Shown piece after piece: positions 1-7,489 of a stretch of 64,000 nucleotides of DNA. This stretch comes from Sphingomonas panni (lineage in GTDB: Bacteria; Pseudomonadota; Alphaproteobacteria; Sphingomonadales; Sphingomonadaceae): contig NZ_JAKREU010000014.1 in NCBI RefSeq assembly GCF_022664435.1, positions 1 to 64,000 on the forward strand, read 5' to 3'. The notes beneath the pieces are model-generated. The model saw nothing but the letters and a program-made list of their open reading frames with translations, ran no database searches and was not told the DNA's origin. The position numbers and the translations under genes were made by a program. The stretch's first letter is position 1. Every line of letters starts with the position of its first letter.

Positions 1-2
1 AT

Positions 3-407
3 GGCAGCGATGCGGGTGAGCTGAAGTCGCTCAAGGACGCGATCAAGGCGGCGGGCGGCAACGCGATGACCATCGCGCCGAAGGTCGGCAAGGTGCCGCT
101 GTCCGACGGATCGACCATCGCCGCCGACGCCCAGCTGTTCGGCCAGCCCTCGGTCACGGTCGATGCCTGCGCGGTGCTGCTGTCGGCCGACGCCACGGCG
201 AAACTGGTGAAGGAAGGCGCGGCGGTCCAGTGGGTGATGGACGCGTTCGGGCATCTCAAGGCGATCGGCCACAATGCCGACGCCAAACCGCTGCTCGACA
301 AGGCCGGGGTCGAGCCGGACGAGGGCGTCACCGACCTTGCCGGCTTCGTCGAGGCGGCGAAGCAGCGCTACTGGGACCGCGAACCGAAGGTGCGCACGCT
401 GGCGTAA
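3..407 (+). CDS. katE: C-terminal part of large-subunit catalase (HPII/KatE type)
   Basis: The reading frame is open from the left edge, so only the last 134 residues are present. They match the flavodoxin/DJ-1-like C-terminal domain that distinguishes large catalases (about 700-750 residues) from small ones: a Val-Gly-Lys-Val-Pro-Leu segment, Gly-Gln-Pro-Ser-Val-Thr-Val-Asp-Ala, and a helix ending in Ala-Phe-Gly-His-Leu-Lys-Ala-Ile-Gly. The full enzyme dismutates hydrogen peroxide with haem b or d in the cytoplasm. The haem-binding catalase core lies outside the window. The assignment rests on this domain alone; a stand-alone DJ-1/PfpI protein is the alternative, but the N-terminal linker seen here favours catalase. 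Confidence 0.75.
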   Translation, partial: GSDAGELKSLKDAIKAAGGNAMTIAPKVGKVPLSDGSTIAADAQLFGQPSVTVDACAVLLSADATAKLVKEGAAVQWVMDAFGHLKAIGHNADAKPLLDKAGVEPDEGVTDLAGFVEAAKQRYWDREPKVRTLA

Positions 408-519
408 GGGCTATGCGTCCCTCGGGTTGCCGGGGGACGCTGATCCTGCGCTCCGGCCGTTCGCCACGGCCGGAGCGTCCGCCTCAGACCAACGCGGCGC
501 GCGCGGAGCCAAACCGGCC

Positions 520-567
520 GGCACCTGTTTTCAGGAGGAATTTTCCTTCCGTAGCGGGACAGGTGCC
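520..567 (+). promoter_or_regulatory. Inverted repeat with the Shine-Dalgarno in its loop
   Basis: GGCACCTGT (520-528) and ACAGGTGCC (559-567) form a perfect 9-bp inverted repeat. The second arm ends on the base before the ATG of the next gene. The only strong Shine-Dalgarno, AGGAGG at 533-538, lies in the 30-nt loop, where it is also partly complementary to TCCTTCC at 544-550. If the stem forms in mRNA, the linear distance of about 30 nt from SD to ATG would be shortened in space. It could control translation or end the catalase transcript, but no T-tract follows. Confidence 0.4.
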
Positions 568-777
568 ATGACGAAGCGTAACGGATATCTCGCCGCCGGC
601 GCACTGGGCGCGGCCGTGCTGGGCACCATGGTCGCGCTCGGCTATGTCGAGGACCGGATCGATACCCGGTCGGCGGACCGGGCGGCGATCGGCAACCGCC
701 TGTCCGAACGCCAGATGCTCGAACGGCGTCGCGGGCGGGTGGCCGAAGCGGCGATCGCCGGTACCACCGTGCAGTAA
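568..777 (+). CDS. Small single-pass membrane protein
   Basis: A 69-residue protein with a hydrophobic N-terminal helix at about residues 7-25 (Tyr-Leu-Ala-Ala-Gly-Ala-Leu-Gly and so on), followed by a charged tail rich in Arg, Asp and Glu. It would sit in the inner membrane with a soluble C-terminus. Function is unknown. It lies between the catalase and poxB, both on the same strand. The start was chosen at the ATG directly after the inverted repeat; the longer frame running upstream from 274 has no initiation signal and overlaps the catalase end. Confidence 0.55.
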   Translation: MTKRNGYLAAGALGAAVLGTMVALGYVEDRIDTRSADRAAIGNRLSERQMLERRRGRVAEAAIAGTTVQ

Positions 778-909
778 CGCAAGGCACCGAGCCGTATCGC
801 CGGAGCCTCCCCCGGCGAAACCCGGCTTGCCATCATTGCAACCACGCCCACGAAGCCAATCGCGCCGCCGCTGGTTACCCCTCCCGAACCAATTTTCGGG
901 AGTTCCCCC

Positions 910-2628
910 ATGCAGATCGCCGACCTCATCACCGACACGCTGATCGCCGCCGGCGTGGAGCGCATCTGGGGCGTGACCGGGGACAGCCTGAACGCGATCA
1001 ACGACAGTCTGCGCCGGTCGGGGCAGATCGACTGGATGCATGTCCGCCACGAAGAGGTCGCCGCCTTTTCGGCAGGAGCCGAGGCCGCCGCTACGGGCAG
1101 GCTGGCGGTGTGCGCGGGCAGCTGCGGGCCGGGCAACCTCCACCTCATCAACGGGCTGTTCGATTGCCAGCGCAACCGCGTGCCGGTGCTGGCCATCGCC
1201 GCGCATATCCCGTCGAGCGAGATCGGCCTGAACTATTTCCAGGAAACCCACCCGACCGAGCTGTTCCGCGAATGCAGCCATTTCTGCGAGATGGTGCAGA
1301 CGCCCGAACAGCTCCCCGAACTGCTCCACCGCGCACTGCGCACCGCCATCGGCAAGCAGGGCGTGGCGGTGCTGGTGATCCCGGGCGATGTCGCGCTGCA
1401 GGAGGCACCGAAGACCGCCCGCGCCGATTTCGCCGCCCCCCTCCCCCCGCGCATCGTGCCGCAGCCGCAAGAGATCGAGCGCCTCGCCGAACTGCTCAAC
1501 GGATCGCAGGCGGTGACCCTGTTGTGCGGCGCGGGCGTGGCGGGCGCGCATGACGAGGTCGTCGCGCTGGCGGCGAAGCTGAAGGCACCGATCGTCCATG
1601 CCTATCGCGGCAAGGAGTGGATCGAGTGGGACAATCCGTACGACGTCGGCATGACCGGGCTGATCGGCTTTTCGTCGGGCTATCACGCGATGATGGAGTG
1701 CGACACGCTGCTGATGCTCGGCACCGATTTCCCCTATCGCAACTTCTATCCCGAAAAGGCGAAGGTCGCGCAGGTCGACCGCGACCCGTCGGCACTCGGG
1801 CGGCGGGTGCAGATCGACATCGGCATCGTCGGCGACGTGGCCGAAGCGGCGGCGGCGCTGACCCCGCTGATCGCGCCGGGTCGCGACGAGGTGTTCCTGA
1901 CCAAGGCGCGCGACCATTATGCGACGGCGCGGAAAGGCCTCGACGATCTCGCCACCCCGCGCGACGGCGACAAGCCGCTCCACCCGCAATATGTCGCGCG
2001 GGTCCTCGATGCGGTTGCCGCCGACGATGCGGCGTTCACCGTCGATGTCGGCACGCCGGCGGTCTGGGCGGCGCGCTACCTGACGATGAACGGCCGGCGG
2101 CGGCTGATCGGTTCGTTCAACCATGGGTCGATGGCGAATGCGATGCCGCAGGCGCTGGGCGTGCAGGCGGCGTTCCCCGAGCGGCAGGTCGTGTCGCTGT
2201 CGGGCGATGGCGGGCTGACGATGCTGATGGGCGACATGCTGACCGCGGTGCAGATGGCACTGCCGATCAAGATCGTCGTCTTCAACAATTCGACGCTGGG
2301 TTTCGTCGAGCTCGAGCAGAAGGCGGCCGGCTATGTCGACACCAATGTCGCGCTGAAGAACCCCGATTTCGGCGCGATCGCGGCACAGATGGGCTTTTTC
2401 GGTGCCCGCGTGACGCGGTCCGAAGAGCTGGAGGGCGTGTTGCGCGCCGCGCTTGCCCATGACGGCCCGGCGCTGGTCGATGTCGTGACCGAGACGATGG
2501 AACTGGCCATGCCGCCCAAGATCAAGGCGGAGCAGGTCAAGGGCTTCAGCCTCTATACCCTCCGCGCGATCATGAGCGGGCGCGGCGACGAGGTGATCGA
2601 ACTGGCCCGGGCGAACCTGTTCCGGTGA
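910..2628 (+). CDS. poxB: Pyruvate dehydrogenase (quinone), PoxB-like ThDP enzyme
   Basis: A 572-residue thiamine-diphosphate enzyme, the usual length for PoxB. It would decarboxylate pyruvate to acetate and CO2 and pass electrons via FAD to ubiquinone at the membrane face. Visible features are an N-terminal PYR domain with the HEE glutamates at about 48-49, a central FAD-binding-type domain with GAGV near residue 201, and a C-terminal PP domain with Gly-Asp-Gly-Gly at 432-435 followed by the Asn-Asn pair that completes the ThDP/Mg motif. GGGAG at 897-901 is a suitable RBS. Acetolactate synthase and oxalyl-CoA decarboxylase share the fold, but the PTELFREC and HVRHEEVAAF segments favour PoxB. 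The gene stands alone, separated from the convergent gene by 10 bp. Confidence 0.85.
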   Translation: MQIADLITDTLIAAGVERIWGVTGDSLNAINDSLRRSGQIDWMHVRHEEVAAFSAGAEAAATGRLAVCAGSCGPGNLHLINGLFDCQRNRVPVLAIAAHIPSSEIGLNYFQETHPTELFRECSHFCEMVQTPEQLPELLHRALRTAIGKQGVAVLVIPGDVALQEAPKTARADFAAPLPPRIVPQPQEIERLAELLNGSQAVTLLCGAGVAGAHDEVVALAAKLKAPIVHAYRGKEWIEWDNPYDVGMTGLIGFSSGYHAMMECDTLLMLGTDFPYRNFYPEKAKVAQVDRDPSALGRRVQIDIGIVGDVAEAAAALTPLIAPGRDEVFLTKARDHYATARKGLDDLATPRDGDKPLHPQYVARVLDAVAADDAAFTVDVGTPAVWAARYLTMNGRRRLIGSFNHGSMANAMPQALGVQAAFPERQVVSLSGDGGLTMLMGDMLTAVQMALPIKIVVFNNSTLGFVELEQKAAGYVDTNVALKNPDFGAIAAQMGFFGARVTRSEELEGVLRAALAHDGPALVDVVTETMELAMPPKIKAEQVKGFSLYTLRAIMSGRGDEVIELARANLFR

Positions 2629-2638
2629 GGGGCCGCAC

Positions 2639-3097
2639 CTATTCCGGTTGCCCGGCGATCAACCGTGCGCGCAGCTGCCGGTAATAAAGCGCGGACGGCG
2701 CATTGCCCGCGCGGCGATGCGCCTCGGCGGCGGCGGCCGCGCCGGCGAAGCTGTTTTGGAAGGCGCGTTCGGACGTTGCCGCCGCCTGGTCCATCGTCGG
2801 GCCTGCCGGTTCGGGCGTCATGGCGACCAACCTGAAGCCGCCCCGGTCCAGCAGGGCGATCCCCGACACGCCCTGTCCGCCCCGCGCCCGTCCGGCGAAC
2901 ACCCCGGTTTCGCCGTCCGCGAAGCGCACCCGCCCGGCACCCGACCCCTCGGCCAGCCCCGCGCGGCACGTTCCGGCCCAGCCCCCCGTCACCGGCCCGC
3001 CCTCGATAGCGATGCGGCAGCGGACGCCGGTCGCCGGGGCGGGTGCCACCGCGACGAGCGGGAGGAGAAGGGTCAGGAGGCACGCCCTGCCAGCCAT
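2639..3097 (-). CDS. Secreted hypothetical protein
   Basis: A 152-residue protein with a clear signal peptide: the N-terminus is MAGRACLLTLLLPLVAVAP, with likely cleavage after Ala-Thr-Gly or nearby. The mature part is rich in Gly and Ala, contains two Cys in Val-Arg-Cys-Arg and Gly-Thr-Cys-Arg that could form a disulfide, and ends in an Ala/Arg-rich helical tail. No known domain is recognised. An in-frame start 8 codons upstream (3121) is possible, but the later Met gives the better signal peptide. The start codon lies within the GACMTGTC-type octad cluster described at 3093-3140, so the gene may be regulated through it. Confidence 0.6.
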   Translation of the reverse strand: MAGRACLLTLLLPLVAVAPAPATGVRCRIAIEGGPVTGGWAGTCRAGLAEGSGAGRVRFADGETGVFAGRARGGQGVSGIALLDRGGFRLVAMTPEPAGPTMDQAAATSERAFQNSFAGAAAAAEAHRRAGNAPSALYYRQLRARLIAGQPE

Positions 3098-3140
3098 GTC
3101 GCTACCTCGATATCCAGACATGTCGACACGTCGACGCCCT
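3093..3140. repeat. GACMTGTC octad cluster 1
   Basis: Six 8-bp units in one register: GCCATGTC, GCTACCTC, GATATCCA, GACATGTC, GACACGTC and GACGCCCT. Units 1, 4 and 5 fit the consensus well; the others are degenerate. The first unit covers the start codon of the leftward gene ending at 2639, so binding here could block its initiation. Interpreted as a site for the RHH protein encoded at 6374-6658. Confidence 0.6.
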
Positions 3141-3375
3141 TGCCCCACCGCACTGGCAGTGGGGGCGGAGAGGCATCGTGGACGCGATGCTACAACCCGC
3201 GCCGCAGCGTCGCCAGTACCGATCACGGGCTGCCGGGACGCCCGACATGGCGCGGGTGACGGGAGGGCGGTTCGGTTGCGCCGGCCCCCGCATCCCGCGA
3301 CAGTCCGTTCCCCTTCCTTGTCGAGGAAAGGACGGAACAGCCATATCGGAACCGATCGACATGCGGCGTTCCATT

Positions 3376-3491
3376 CCCATCGTCACTCCCGCGCAGGCGG
3401 GAGTCCATAAGCGCCTGCGTCACGAATCCGGCTGAAACGTCAGCGGCTATGGATTCCCGCCTGCGCGGGAATGACGAGGTTGTGCGATGGG
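3376..3491. repeat. 116-bp palindromic element, copy A1
   Basis: Bounded by CCCATC and GATGGG. Inside are inverted arms starting GTCACTCCCGCGCAGGCGGG and ending CCCGCCTGCGCGGGAATGAC, with a unique-looking centre of about 40 bp. A second copy of exactly the same length is at 7206-7321, but there the core has the opposite orientation relative to its flanks. It carries no gene and resembles a MITE or REP-type element. The remainder of the non-coding interval 3098-3594 holds only the two octad clusters and a small hairpin near 3309-3328 (CCTTCC...GGAAAGG). Confidence 0.75.
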
Positions 3492-3518
3492 CACCGACTA
3501 TCGAACGATCCTGGTCGC

Positions 3519-3550
3519 ATCGCGTCGACATGTAGGCGTGTCGACATACT
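3519..3550. repeat. GACMTGTC octad cluster 2
   Basis: In-phase units ATCGCGTC, GACATGTA, GGCGTGTC and GACATACT. It lies just beyond the 3' end of the chemotaxis receptor gene (stop at 3595), between it and palindromic element A1. It matches the consensus less strictly than the clusters beside the par genes. Confidence 0.55.
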
Positions 3551-3594
3551 TACTATAGAAAGCCCTATTCACAACGTCTTGCGATATGCCGCCC

Positions 3595-5322
3595 TCACGC
3601 CGCGCGCGAAAAGCGGCTGTCGTCGGCATCGGCCGCGCCGCGCACCACGCCGTGCAGGCGCGGGGCCGGGGTCGGAGCGGTGCGCTTCGTCGGTGCTGCC
3701 GGGCGGGCGGCGTTCTCCGCGCGGAAATAGGCGATGCTGCCCTCCAGCTCCTCGGCGCGGCTCGCCAGTTCCTCGGACGTCGCCGAAATCTGTTCGGCGG
3801 CGGCGGCGTTCTGCTGCATCACCTGGTCGAGCTGTTGCAGCGCCTGGTTGACCTGGGTCGCGCCGATATCCTGTTCGCGGCACGCCGCGCTGATTTCGGC
3901 GACCAGTTCGGTCGTGCGGCGGATATCGGGGACCAGCCTGGTCAGCATGTCGCTGGCCTGCGTCGCGGCGGCCATGGTCGCGCCCGACATGCCGCCGATC
4001 TCGCCCGCCGCGCTCTGGCTGCGTTCGGCCAGCTTGCGCACTTCGGCGGCGACCACCGCAAAGCCGCGGCCATGTTCGCCGGCCCGTGCCGCCTCGACCG
4101 CGGCGTTCAGCGCCAGCAGGTCGGTCTGGCGCGCGATTTCCTGCACGATGGCGATGCGGTCGACGATGGTGCGGATCGCATCGACCGCCTGCGCCACCGC
4201 CGCGCCGCTCGCCTCGGCATCGTGCGACGACTGGCGCGCGATCTTTTCGGTCTGCGCGGCATTGTCGGCATTCTGTTTGATGTTGGCCGCCATCTGCTCC
4301 ATCGATGCGGACGCCTCCTCGGTCGCCGCCGCCTGTTCGGTCGCGCCCTGGCTCACCTGATCCGACGAGGACGACAGCTGCTGGCTGGCCGATGCGACAT
4401 TCTGCGCCGCGCCATTGGCATCGCCGATGACGCTGTTCAGCCGGTCGATCATGCCGTGCAGCGTCGCGCGGAACTGGCTGCTCTGTCCGCCATGGTCGCG
4501 CTCCATCCGCACCGACAGATTGCCCTCGGCCACCGCGCCCAGCACGCGCGCACAGTCGTTGAACGACGCCTCGACGCCCTGCACGCTGCCTTCCATCCGG
4601 CCGATTTCATCGCGGCGCCCGGTCGCGACCGGATCGGCGAGCCGGCCGAGCATCGCCGTCACCCGTTCCAGCGGGCGGGCGATGGCGCGGGTCATCAGGA
4701 TGCCGATCGCGATCGACGCCAGCAGGCTCAACACCATGCCGCCGATGATCGCATGGCGGATGGTGGCGAAGGCGGCGGCCTGCGACGCCTGCCGTTCGGC
4801 CAGCAGGGTCTGTTCGGTGGCGATCACCTCGCCGGCGCGGGCGCGGATGCGGTCCATCAGCTGCTTGCCCTGCACCCCGCTCACCGCCGTGCGTGCCGCC
4901 GCTGCGCCATCGGGCCGATCCATCAGCGCGATGCCGCGCCCGGCGAAGTCGTCGCGCCACGTCGTCGCCAGCGCCGCGACATCGGCGAGGCGGGTCTGCT
5001 GCCCCGGATTGTCGACGGTCAGCGTCCGCGCTTCGCCCAGCGCGCGGGCGAAGTCCGCCTGCCCCTGGGTATAGGGGGCCAGGAAGTCGCGGTTACCGGT
5101 CAACAGATAGCCGCGAAACCCGGTTTCCTGGTTCACCATTGCTTCGACCATCTTGTTCGATGCGGCGATAACATTGTGCGTATGTTCGTTGATCGCGGTG
5201 GTGTCGCTCACCTGATCTTGTTTCGCAAAGATAACGAAATTGGCCGCCAGCGACAGCATCAGCAGGATACCGAGGCAGAATGCCAGTTTGCGGGGCATGG
5301 AAAGATTGTCGAAGAAGGACAT
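3595..5322 (-). CDS. Methyl-accepting chemotaxis protein with CHASE3 sensor
   Basis: A 575-residue transmembrane chemoreceptor. TM1 is at about 10-30. It is followed by a periplasmic CHASE3-like four-helix domain (NQETGFRGYLLTG is the typical motif), TM2 at about 185-210 and a HAMP region. The cytoplasmic signalling domain carries the conserved hairpin tip IARQTDLLALNAAVEAARAG and GRGFAVVAAEVRKLAERS, which contacts CheA and CheW. Start set at the Met of MSFFDNLSMPRK; ten upstream codons in the open frame lack support. No che genes are nearby, so it would feed a chemosensory array encoded elsewhere. The receptor gene is divergent from parA. Confidence 0.9.
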   Translation of the reverse strand: MSFFDNLSMPRKLAFCLGILLMLSLAANFVIFAKQDQVSDTTAINEHTHNVIAASNKMVEAMVNQETGFRGYLLTGNRDFLAPYTQGQADFARALGEARTLTVDNPGQQTRLADVAALATTWRDDFAGRGIALMDRPDGAAAARTAVSGVQGKQLMDRIRARAGEVIATEQTLLAERQASQAAAFATIRHAIIGGMVLSLLASIAIGILMTRAIARPLERVTAMLGRLADPVATGRRDEIGRMEGSVQGVEASFNDCARVLGAVAEGNLSVRMERDHGGQSSQFRATLHGMIDRLNSVIGDANGAAQNVASASQQLSSSSDQVSQGATEQAAATEEASASMEQMAANIKQNADNAAQTEKIARQSSHDAEASGAAVAQAVDAIRTIVDRIAIVQEIARQTDLLALNAAVEAARAGEHGRGFAVVAAEVRKLAERSQSAAGEIGGMSGATMAAATQASDMLTRLVPDIRRTTELVAEISAACREQDIGATQVNQALQQLDQVMQQNAAAAEQISATSEELASRAEELEGSIAYFRAENAARPAAPTKRTAPTPAPRLHGVVRGAADADDSRFSRAA

Positions 5323-5723
5323 GATGCTGCATCCCGTAGATGGTTGTCGCACGGCACGACGGGCTGGGCTGTGACGATATCGTTGGTTTCCAGCGGGATG
5401 ACGGACGGGCCGCCGCGTCCGGTCGCCGACCGGGCACGCCGCCCCGGCATCGGTCCCGCCGGTCGCGGACCAATGGGTATACGGAAATTCGTTAATTTTT
5501 TCCGAGAATCCGGTGCCGATCGCACACAGTATATCGGTTTTTGGTCAAAGAAATTGCCGTCGAAAATAATGGGAACCAAAAGACTATCGATGCATTTTCG
5601 TCCGTTTTTCGTGGTAACACCAATACAGCCTCAGCAAGGGTCAATATGTCCTTTGGTGCAGGTGGCGGGCGCCGAGCGTCGACAGCTTGACCTGTCGGCA
5701 TGTCGACACGTAGAGGAGCCGAC
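5323..5723. other. Divergent intergenic region between receptor gene and parA
   Basis: About 400 bp with no plausible gene. The stretch 5480-5640 is clearly more AT-rich than its surroundings (runs such as GTTAATTTTTTCC and GAAAATAATGG) and is the likely place for the promoters of both divergent genes, but I cannot assign a clean -35/-10 pair. The right end, from 5681, is the octad array that runs into parA. Confidence 0.5.
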
Positions 5724-5728
5724 ATGCC
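5681..5728. promoter_or_regulatory. GACMTGTC octad array at the parA start (cluster 3)
   Basis: Six 8-bp units in register: GACAGCTT, GACCTGTC, GGCATGTC, GACACGTA, GAGGAGCC and GACATGCC. The fifth contains the parA Shine-Dalgarno (GAGGAG) and the sixth contains the parA ATG at 5724. A protein bound along the array would cover the promoter-proximal DNA and the initiation region. Tandem 8-bp palindromes are the operator geometry of the RHH repressor MetJ, and autoregulation by an RHH partner is the rule for type Ib partition operons; that this array is the operator/centromere here is inferred. Confidence 0.65.
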
Positions 5729-6377
5729 GACCATCGCCATCATCAGTCAGAAGGGCGGCGCGGGTAAGACGACGCTCGCGCTGCATCTCGCCGCCGCCGC
5801 CCAGGCCTCGGGCCGGGTCGCACTGGTCGTCGATACCGATCCGCAGGCCACCGCCAGCCAATGGGCGGCATGGCGCAACGAGGCTCCGCCCGAGGTGATC
5901 GACAGCCCCCCGCCCCGCCTGGCCGCCAAGATCGCGGCGGCGAAGGAACAGGGGGCGGAGGTGATCGTGATCGACACCCCGCCGCACGCCGACAGCGCGG
6001 CGCGCGCGGCGGTGGAGGCCGCCGACCTGGTGCTGATCCCGTGCCGGCCAAGCGCCTTCGACCTGTCGGCGATCCAGACCACGGCGAAGCTGGTGCAGCT
6101 GCTGCGCCGTCCGGCCTATGTCGTGTTCACCGCCGGTCCGCCCAATGCGCCGCGCATCTATCAGGAAGCGGGCGAACTGGTCGACGGCTTCGGCACGCCG
6201 CCTTGCCCCGTGCTGCTGCCCGATCGCGCGGCCTATCGCCATGCCAGCGCGGAGGGGCGGACCGTCATGGAAAGCGAACCCGCCGGCAAGGCGGCGGAGG
6301 AGGTGCGTGAACTCTACAAGTGGACATGTCGACAGCTCGACATGCCTGCCCCCCGTTTCAGAAAGATCGCGTCATGA
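5724..6377 (+). CDS. parA: ParA-family partition ATPase (short, type Ib-like)
   Basis: A 217-residue ParA/MinD-type ATPase with the deviant Walker A motif KGGAGKTT at residues 10-17 and a Walker B-like VIVIDTPPH. The length and lack of an N-terminal helix-turn-helix domain fit the short ParA of type Ib systems, which work with a small RHH centromere-binding protein. It would form ATP-dependent patterns on the nucleoid and move the plasmid. The start at 5724 has AGAGGAG seven bases upstream; an in-frame ATG at 5700 is only part of the octad sequence. The last codons overlap another octad group, and the stop overlaps the next gene as ATGA. Confidence 0.9.
   Translation: MPTIAIISQKGGAGKTTLALHLAAAAQASGRVALVVDTDPQATASQWAAWRNEAPPEVIDSPPPRLAAKIAAAKEQGAEVIVIDTPPHADSAARAAVEAADLVLIPCRPSAFDLSAIQTTAKLVQLLRRPAYVVFTAGPPNAPRIYQEAGELVDGFGTPPCPVLLPDRAAYRHASAEGRTVMESEPAGKAAEEVRELYKWTCRQLDMPAPRFRKIAS
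6323..6346. repeat. GACMTGTC octad cluster 4, inside the 3' end of parA
   Basis: Three units in phase, GACATGTC, GACAGCTC and GACATGCC, coding for Thr-Cys-Arg-Gln-Leu-Asp-Met near the ParA C-terminus. It lies about 30 bp ahead of the RHH gene start at 6374. Confidence 0.6.
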
Positions 6378-6658
6378 GCCGCAAGCCGTCCTTCGCCAAC
6401 TTGCGCGACCGCAGCGCCGCCGCCGCCCCTGCCCCCGCGCCCGCCAAGGTCACTACTGCCGCGCCGACGGCCGAAACCGAGGCGAAAGGCCCGGCAAGCC
6501 GCCAGGGCCGCAAGCAGATCGCCGGTTTCTTCACCCCCGACATGTCGCTCGCCATGCACATGCTCGCTAGGCGACAGGATCGCAGCCTGCAGGCGCTGAT
6601 GGCCGAGGCGTTCAACGATGTCCTTCGGAAATATGGGGAAAGTCCGATCGGCGATTGA
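6374..6658 (+). CDS. Ribbon-helix-helix protein, probable centromere-binding ParB
   Basis: A 94-residue protein. Residues 1-45 are a flexible Ala/Pro-rich arm with basic residues. Residues 46-90 look like a ribbon-helix-helix fold: a beta strand GRKQIAGFFTP, helix DMSLAMHMLARRQ and helix SLQALMAEAFNDVLRKYG. RHH dimers bind short direct or inverted repeats through the paired strand. The gene overlaps the parA stop by four bases (ATGA), the standard arrangement of type Ib par operons such as parF-parG. It therefore most likely binds the GACMTGTC octads around it, represses the operon and stimulates ParA. A four-unit octad array begins five bases after its stop. Confidence 0.8.
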   Translation: MSRKPSFANLRDRSAAAAPAPAPAKVTTAAPTAETEAKGPASRQGRKQIAGFFTPDMSLAMHMLARRQDRSLQALMAEAFNDVLRKYGESPIGD

Positions 6659-6663
6659 GGAGC

Positions 6664-6695
6664 GACCTGTCGGCCTGTCGACCTGTCGACACGTC
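6664..6695. repeat. GACMTGTC octad array, cluster 5 (candidate centromere)
   Basis: Four perfect-register units: GACCTGTC, GGCCTGTC, GACCTGTC and GACACGTC, starting right after the RHH gene. This is the cleanest array in the window and the best single candidate for the core parS/centromere. Confidence 0.7.
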
Positions 6696-6703
6696 TTGCC
6701 GTG

Positions 6704-6763
6704 ATGCAGGATATTTTGGCGGCGAACGGCCGATTTTCCTGACCAAAAGTTAATGTCCTGCAT
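6704..6763 (+). promoter_or_regulatory. Inverted repeat upstream of the 46-residue membrane protein gene
   Basis: ATGCAGGA (6704-6711) pairs with TCCTGCAT (6756-6763), and the inner flanks ATTTTGG and CCAAAA extend the symmetry imperfectly. The spacing and its position 34 bp ahead of a start codon suggest an operator or an mRNA stem. No known regulator is recognised. Confidence 0.4.
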
Positions 6764-6797
6764 GGACAATCCGTGAAACGGACTGCAAGAAACCGCC

Positions 6798-6938
6798 ATG
6801 GACCTCTCCCGCGAACTCCTGGCCTATGCCATTATCGGCGTCGTGCTGCTGGTCGGCGGGCCGGCGCTCGGCGTCATGCTGCACCGCCGCAAACGCCGCA
6901 AACTTCGTCAGCGCGGGATCAAGCGCTACGGCCACTAG
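6798..6938 (+). CDS. 46-residue single-pass membrane protein
   Basis: The short frame encodes a hydrophobic segment (residues 8-27, AYAIIGVVLLVGGPALGVML) followed by a strongly basic tail with His-Arg-Arg-Lys-Arg-Arg-Lys and Arg-Gln-Arg-Gly-Ile-Lys-Arg. The topology would be N-out/C-in by the positive-inside rule. The basic cytosolic tail could touch nucleic acid or membrane lipid. It stands between two octad clusters directly after the par operon, so it may be part of the plasmid maintenance region. The upstream inverted repeat supports an expressed unit. Function unknown. Confidence 0.5.
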   Translation: MDLSRELLAYAIIGVVLLVGGPALGVMLHRRKRRKLRQRGIKRYGH

Positions 6939-6940
6939 GT

Positions 6941-6972
6941 GCGTTGTCGACAGGTCGACCTGTCGACATGAT
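6941..6972. repeat. GACMTGTC octad cluster 6
   Basis: Units GCGTTGTC, GACAGGTC, GACCTGTC and GACATGAT in one register. GACAGGTC and GACCTGTC are reverse complements, so the pair is a perfect 16-bp palindrome. Located 3 bp after the small membrane protein gene. Confidence 0.65.
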
Positions 6973-7082
6973 AGTGTCGGTAATTCACCTCCGCACCCGA
7001 CAGACCGTCCTGCCTGAACTGCAAAGCATGGCGGGCCGATGGTCCGTTGAAAGGGCGGGGCCTTCGGGCGTTCGAACCAGAC

Positions 7083-7163
7083 GTCATCCCGGCGAAGGCT
7101 GGGATTTCCCGGTTGCAGCACGGGACAGGCTCCGTGCGCGGTCCCGGCCCGCGCCGGGACGAC
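7083..7163. repeat. REP-like palindrome, GTCATCCCGGC family
   Basis: Starts GTCATCCCGGCGAAGG and ends in the complementary CGCGCCGGGACGAC, with a central spacer of about 45 bp. One of several short non-coding palindromes in the gene-free interval 6939-7566, which otherwise holds octad cluster 6, element A2 and a short dispersed repeat near 7490. Confidence 0.6.
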
Positions 7164-7205
7164 GGTTCCGGTAAGCTGGGACCTATCGACATTCGTCGTG
7201 CCATT

Positions 7206-7321
7206 CCCATCGTCATTCCCGCGCAGGCGGGAATCCATAGCCGCTGAAGTTTCGACCTGCTTCGTGACGTTGGCGCTTATGGACTCCCGCCTGCGCGGGA
7301 ATGACGAGAATGTGCGATGGG
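7206..7321. repeat. 116-bp palindromic element, copy A2
   Basis: Same length and same outer flanks as A1 at 3376 (CCCATC...GATGGG; the bases before it, such as ATCGACAT and CCATT, are also shared). Its core reads as the reverse complement of the A1 core: the AATCCATAGCCGCTGA side comes first here and last there. The two copies also share sequence outside the palindrome, so the surrounding tract was probably duplicated. Confidence 0.75.
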
Positions 7322-7489
7322 CGCTGAACGCCGATCGGCTCTAGATCGGACGCCAGCAGGCCAGCTTTCACCAACCGTCGCAACCCGCAACCGGACCCCC
7401 CTTTCCTACACGGCGACACCATGACAGGCTCGCGCCACGCTCTGTCCCATCGTCATGGCCCCTCCGCCCCCGCGCGCCCTGCTACAAAG

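Noticed and set aside
484..2460. Very long open frame of 658 codons on the minus strand over poxB
   Set aside because: It is antisense to a well-supported ThDP enzyme, has His/Arg/Asp-rich low-complexity translation and no recognisable domain; high GC gives such frames by chance.
3586..5898. 770-codon plus-strand frame over the chemotaxis receptor gene
   Set aside because: The opposite strand encodes a clear receptor with CHASE3 and signalling domains; this frame is its mirror image and runs into the parA region.
7047..7247. Short plus-strand frame with IPAKAGIS and IPAQAGIHS peptides
   Set aside because: These peptides are translations of the REP-like palindromes, often annotated wrongly as genes in this group.
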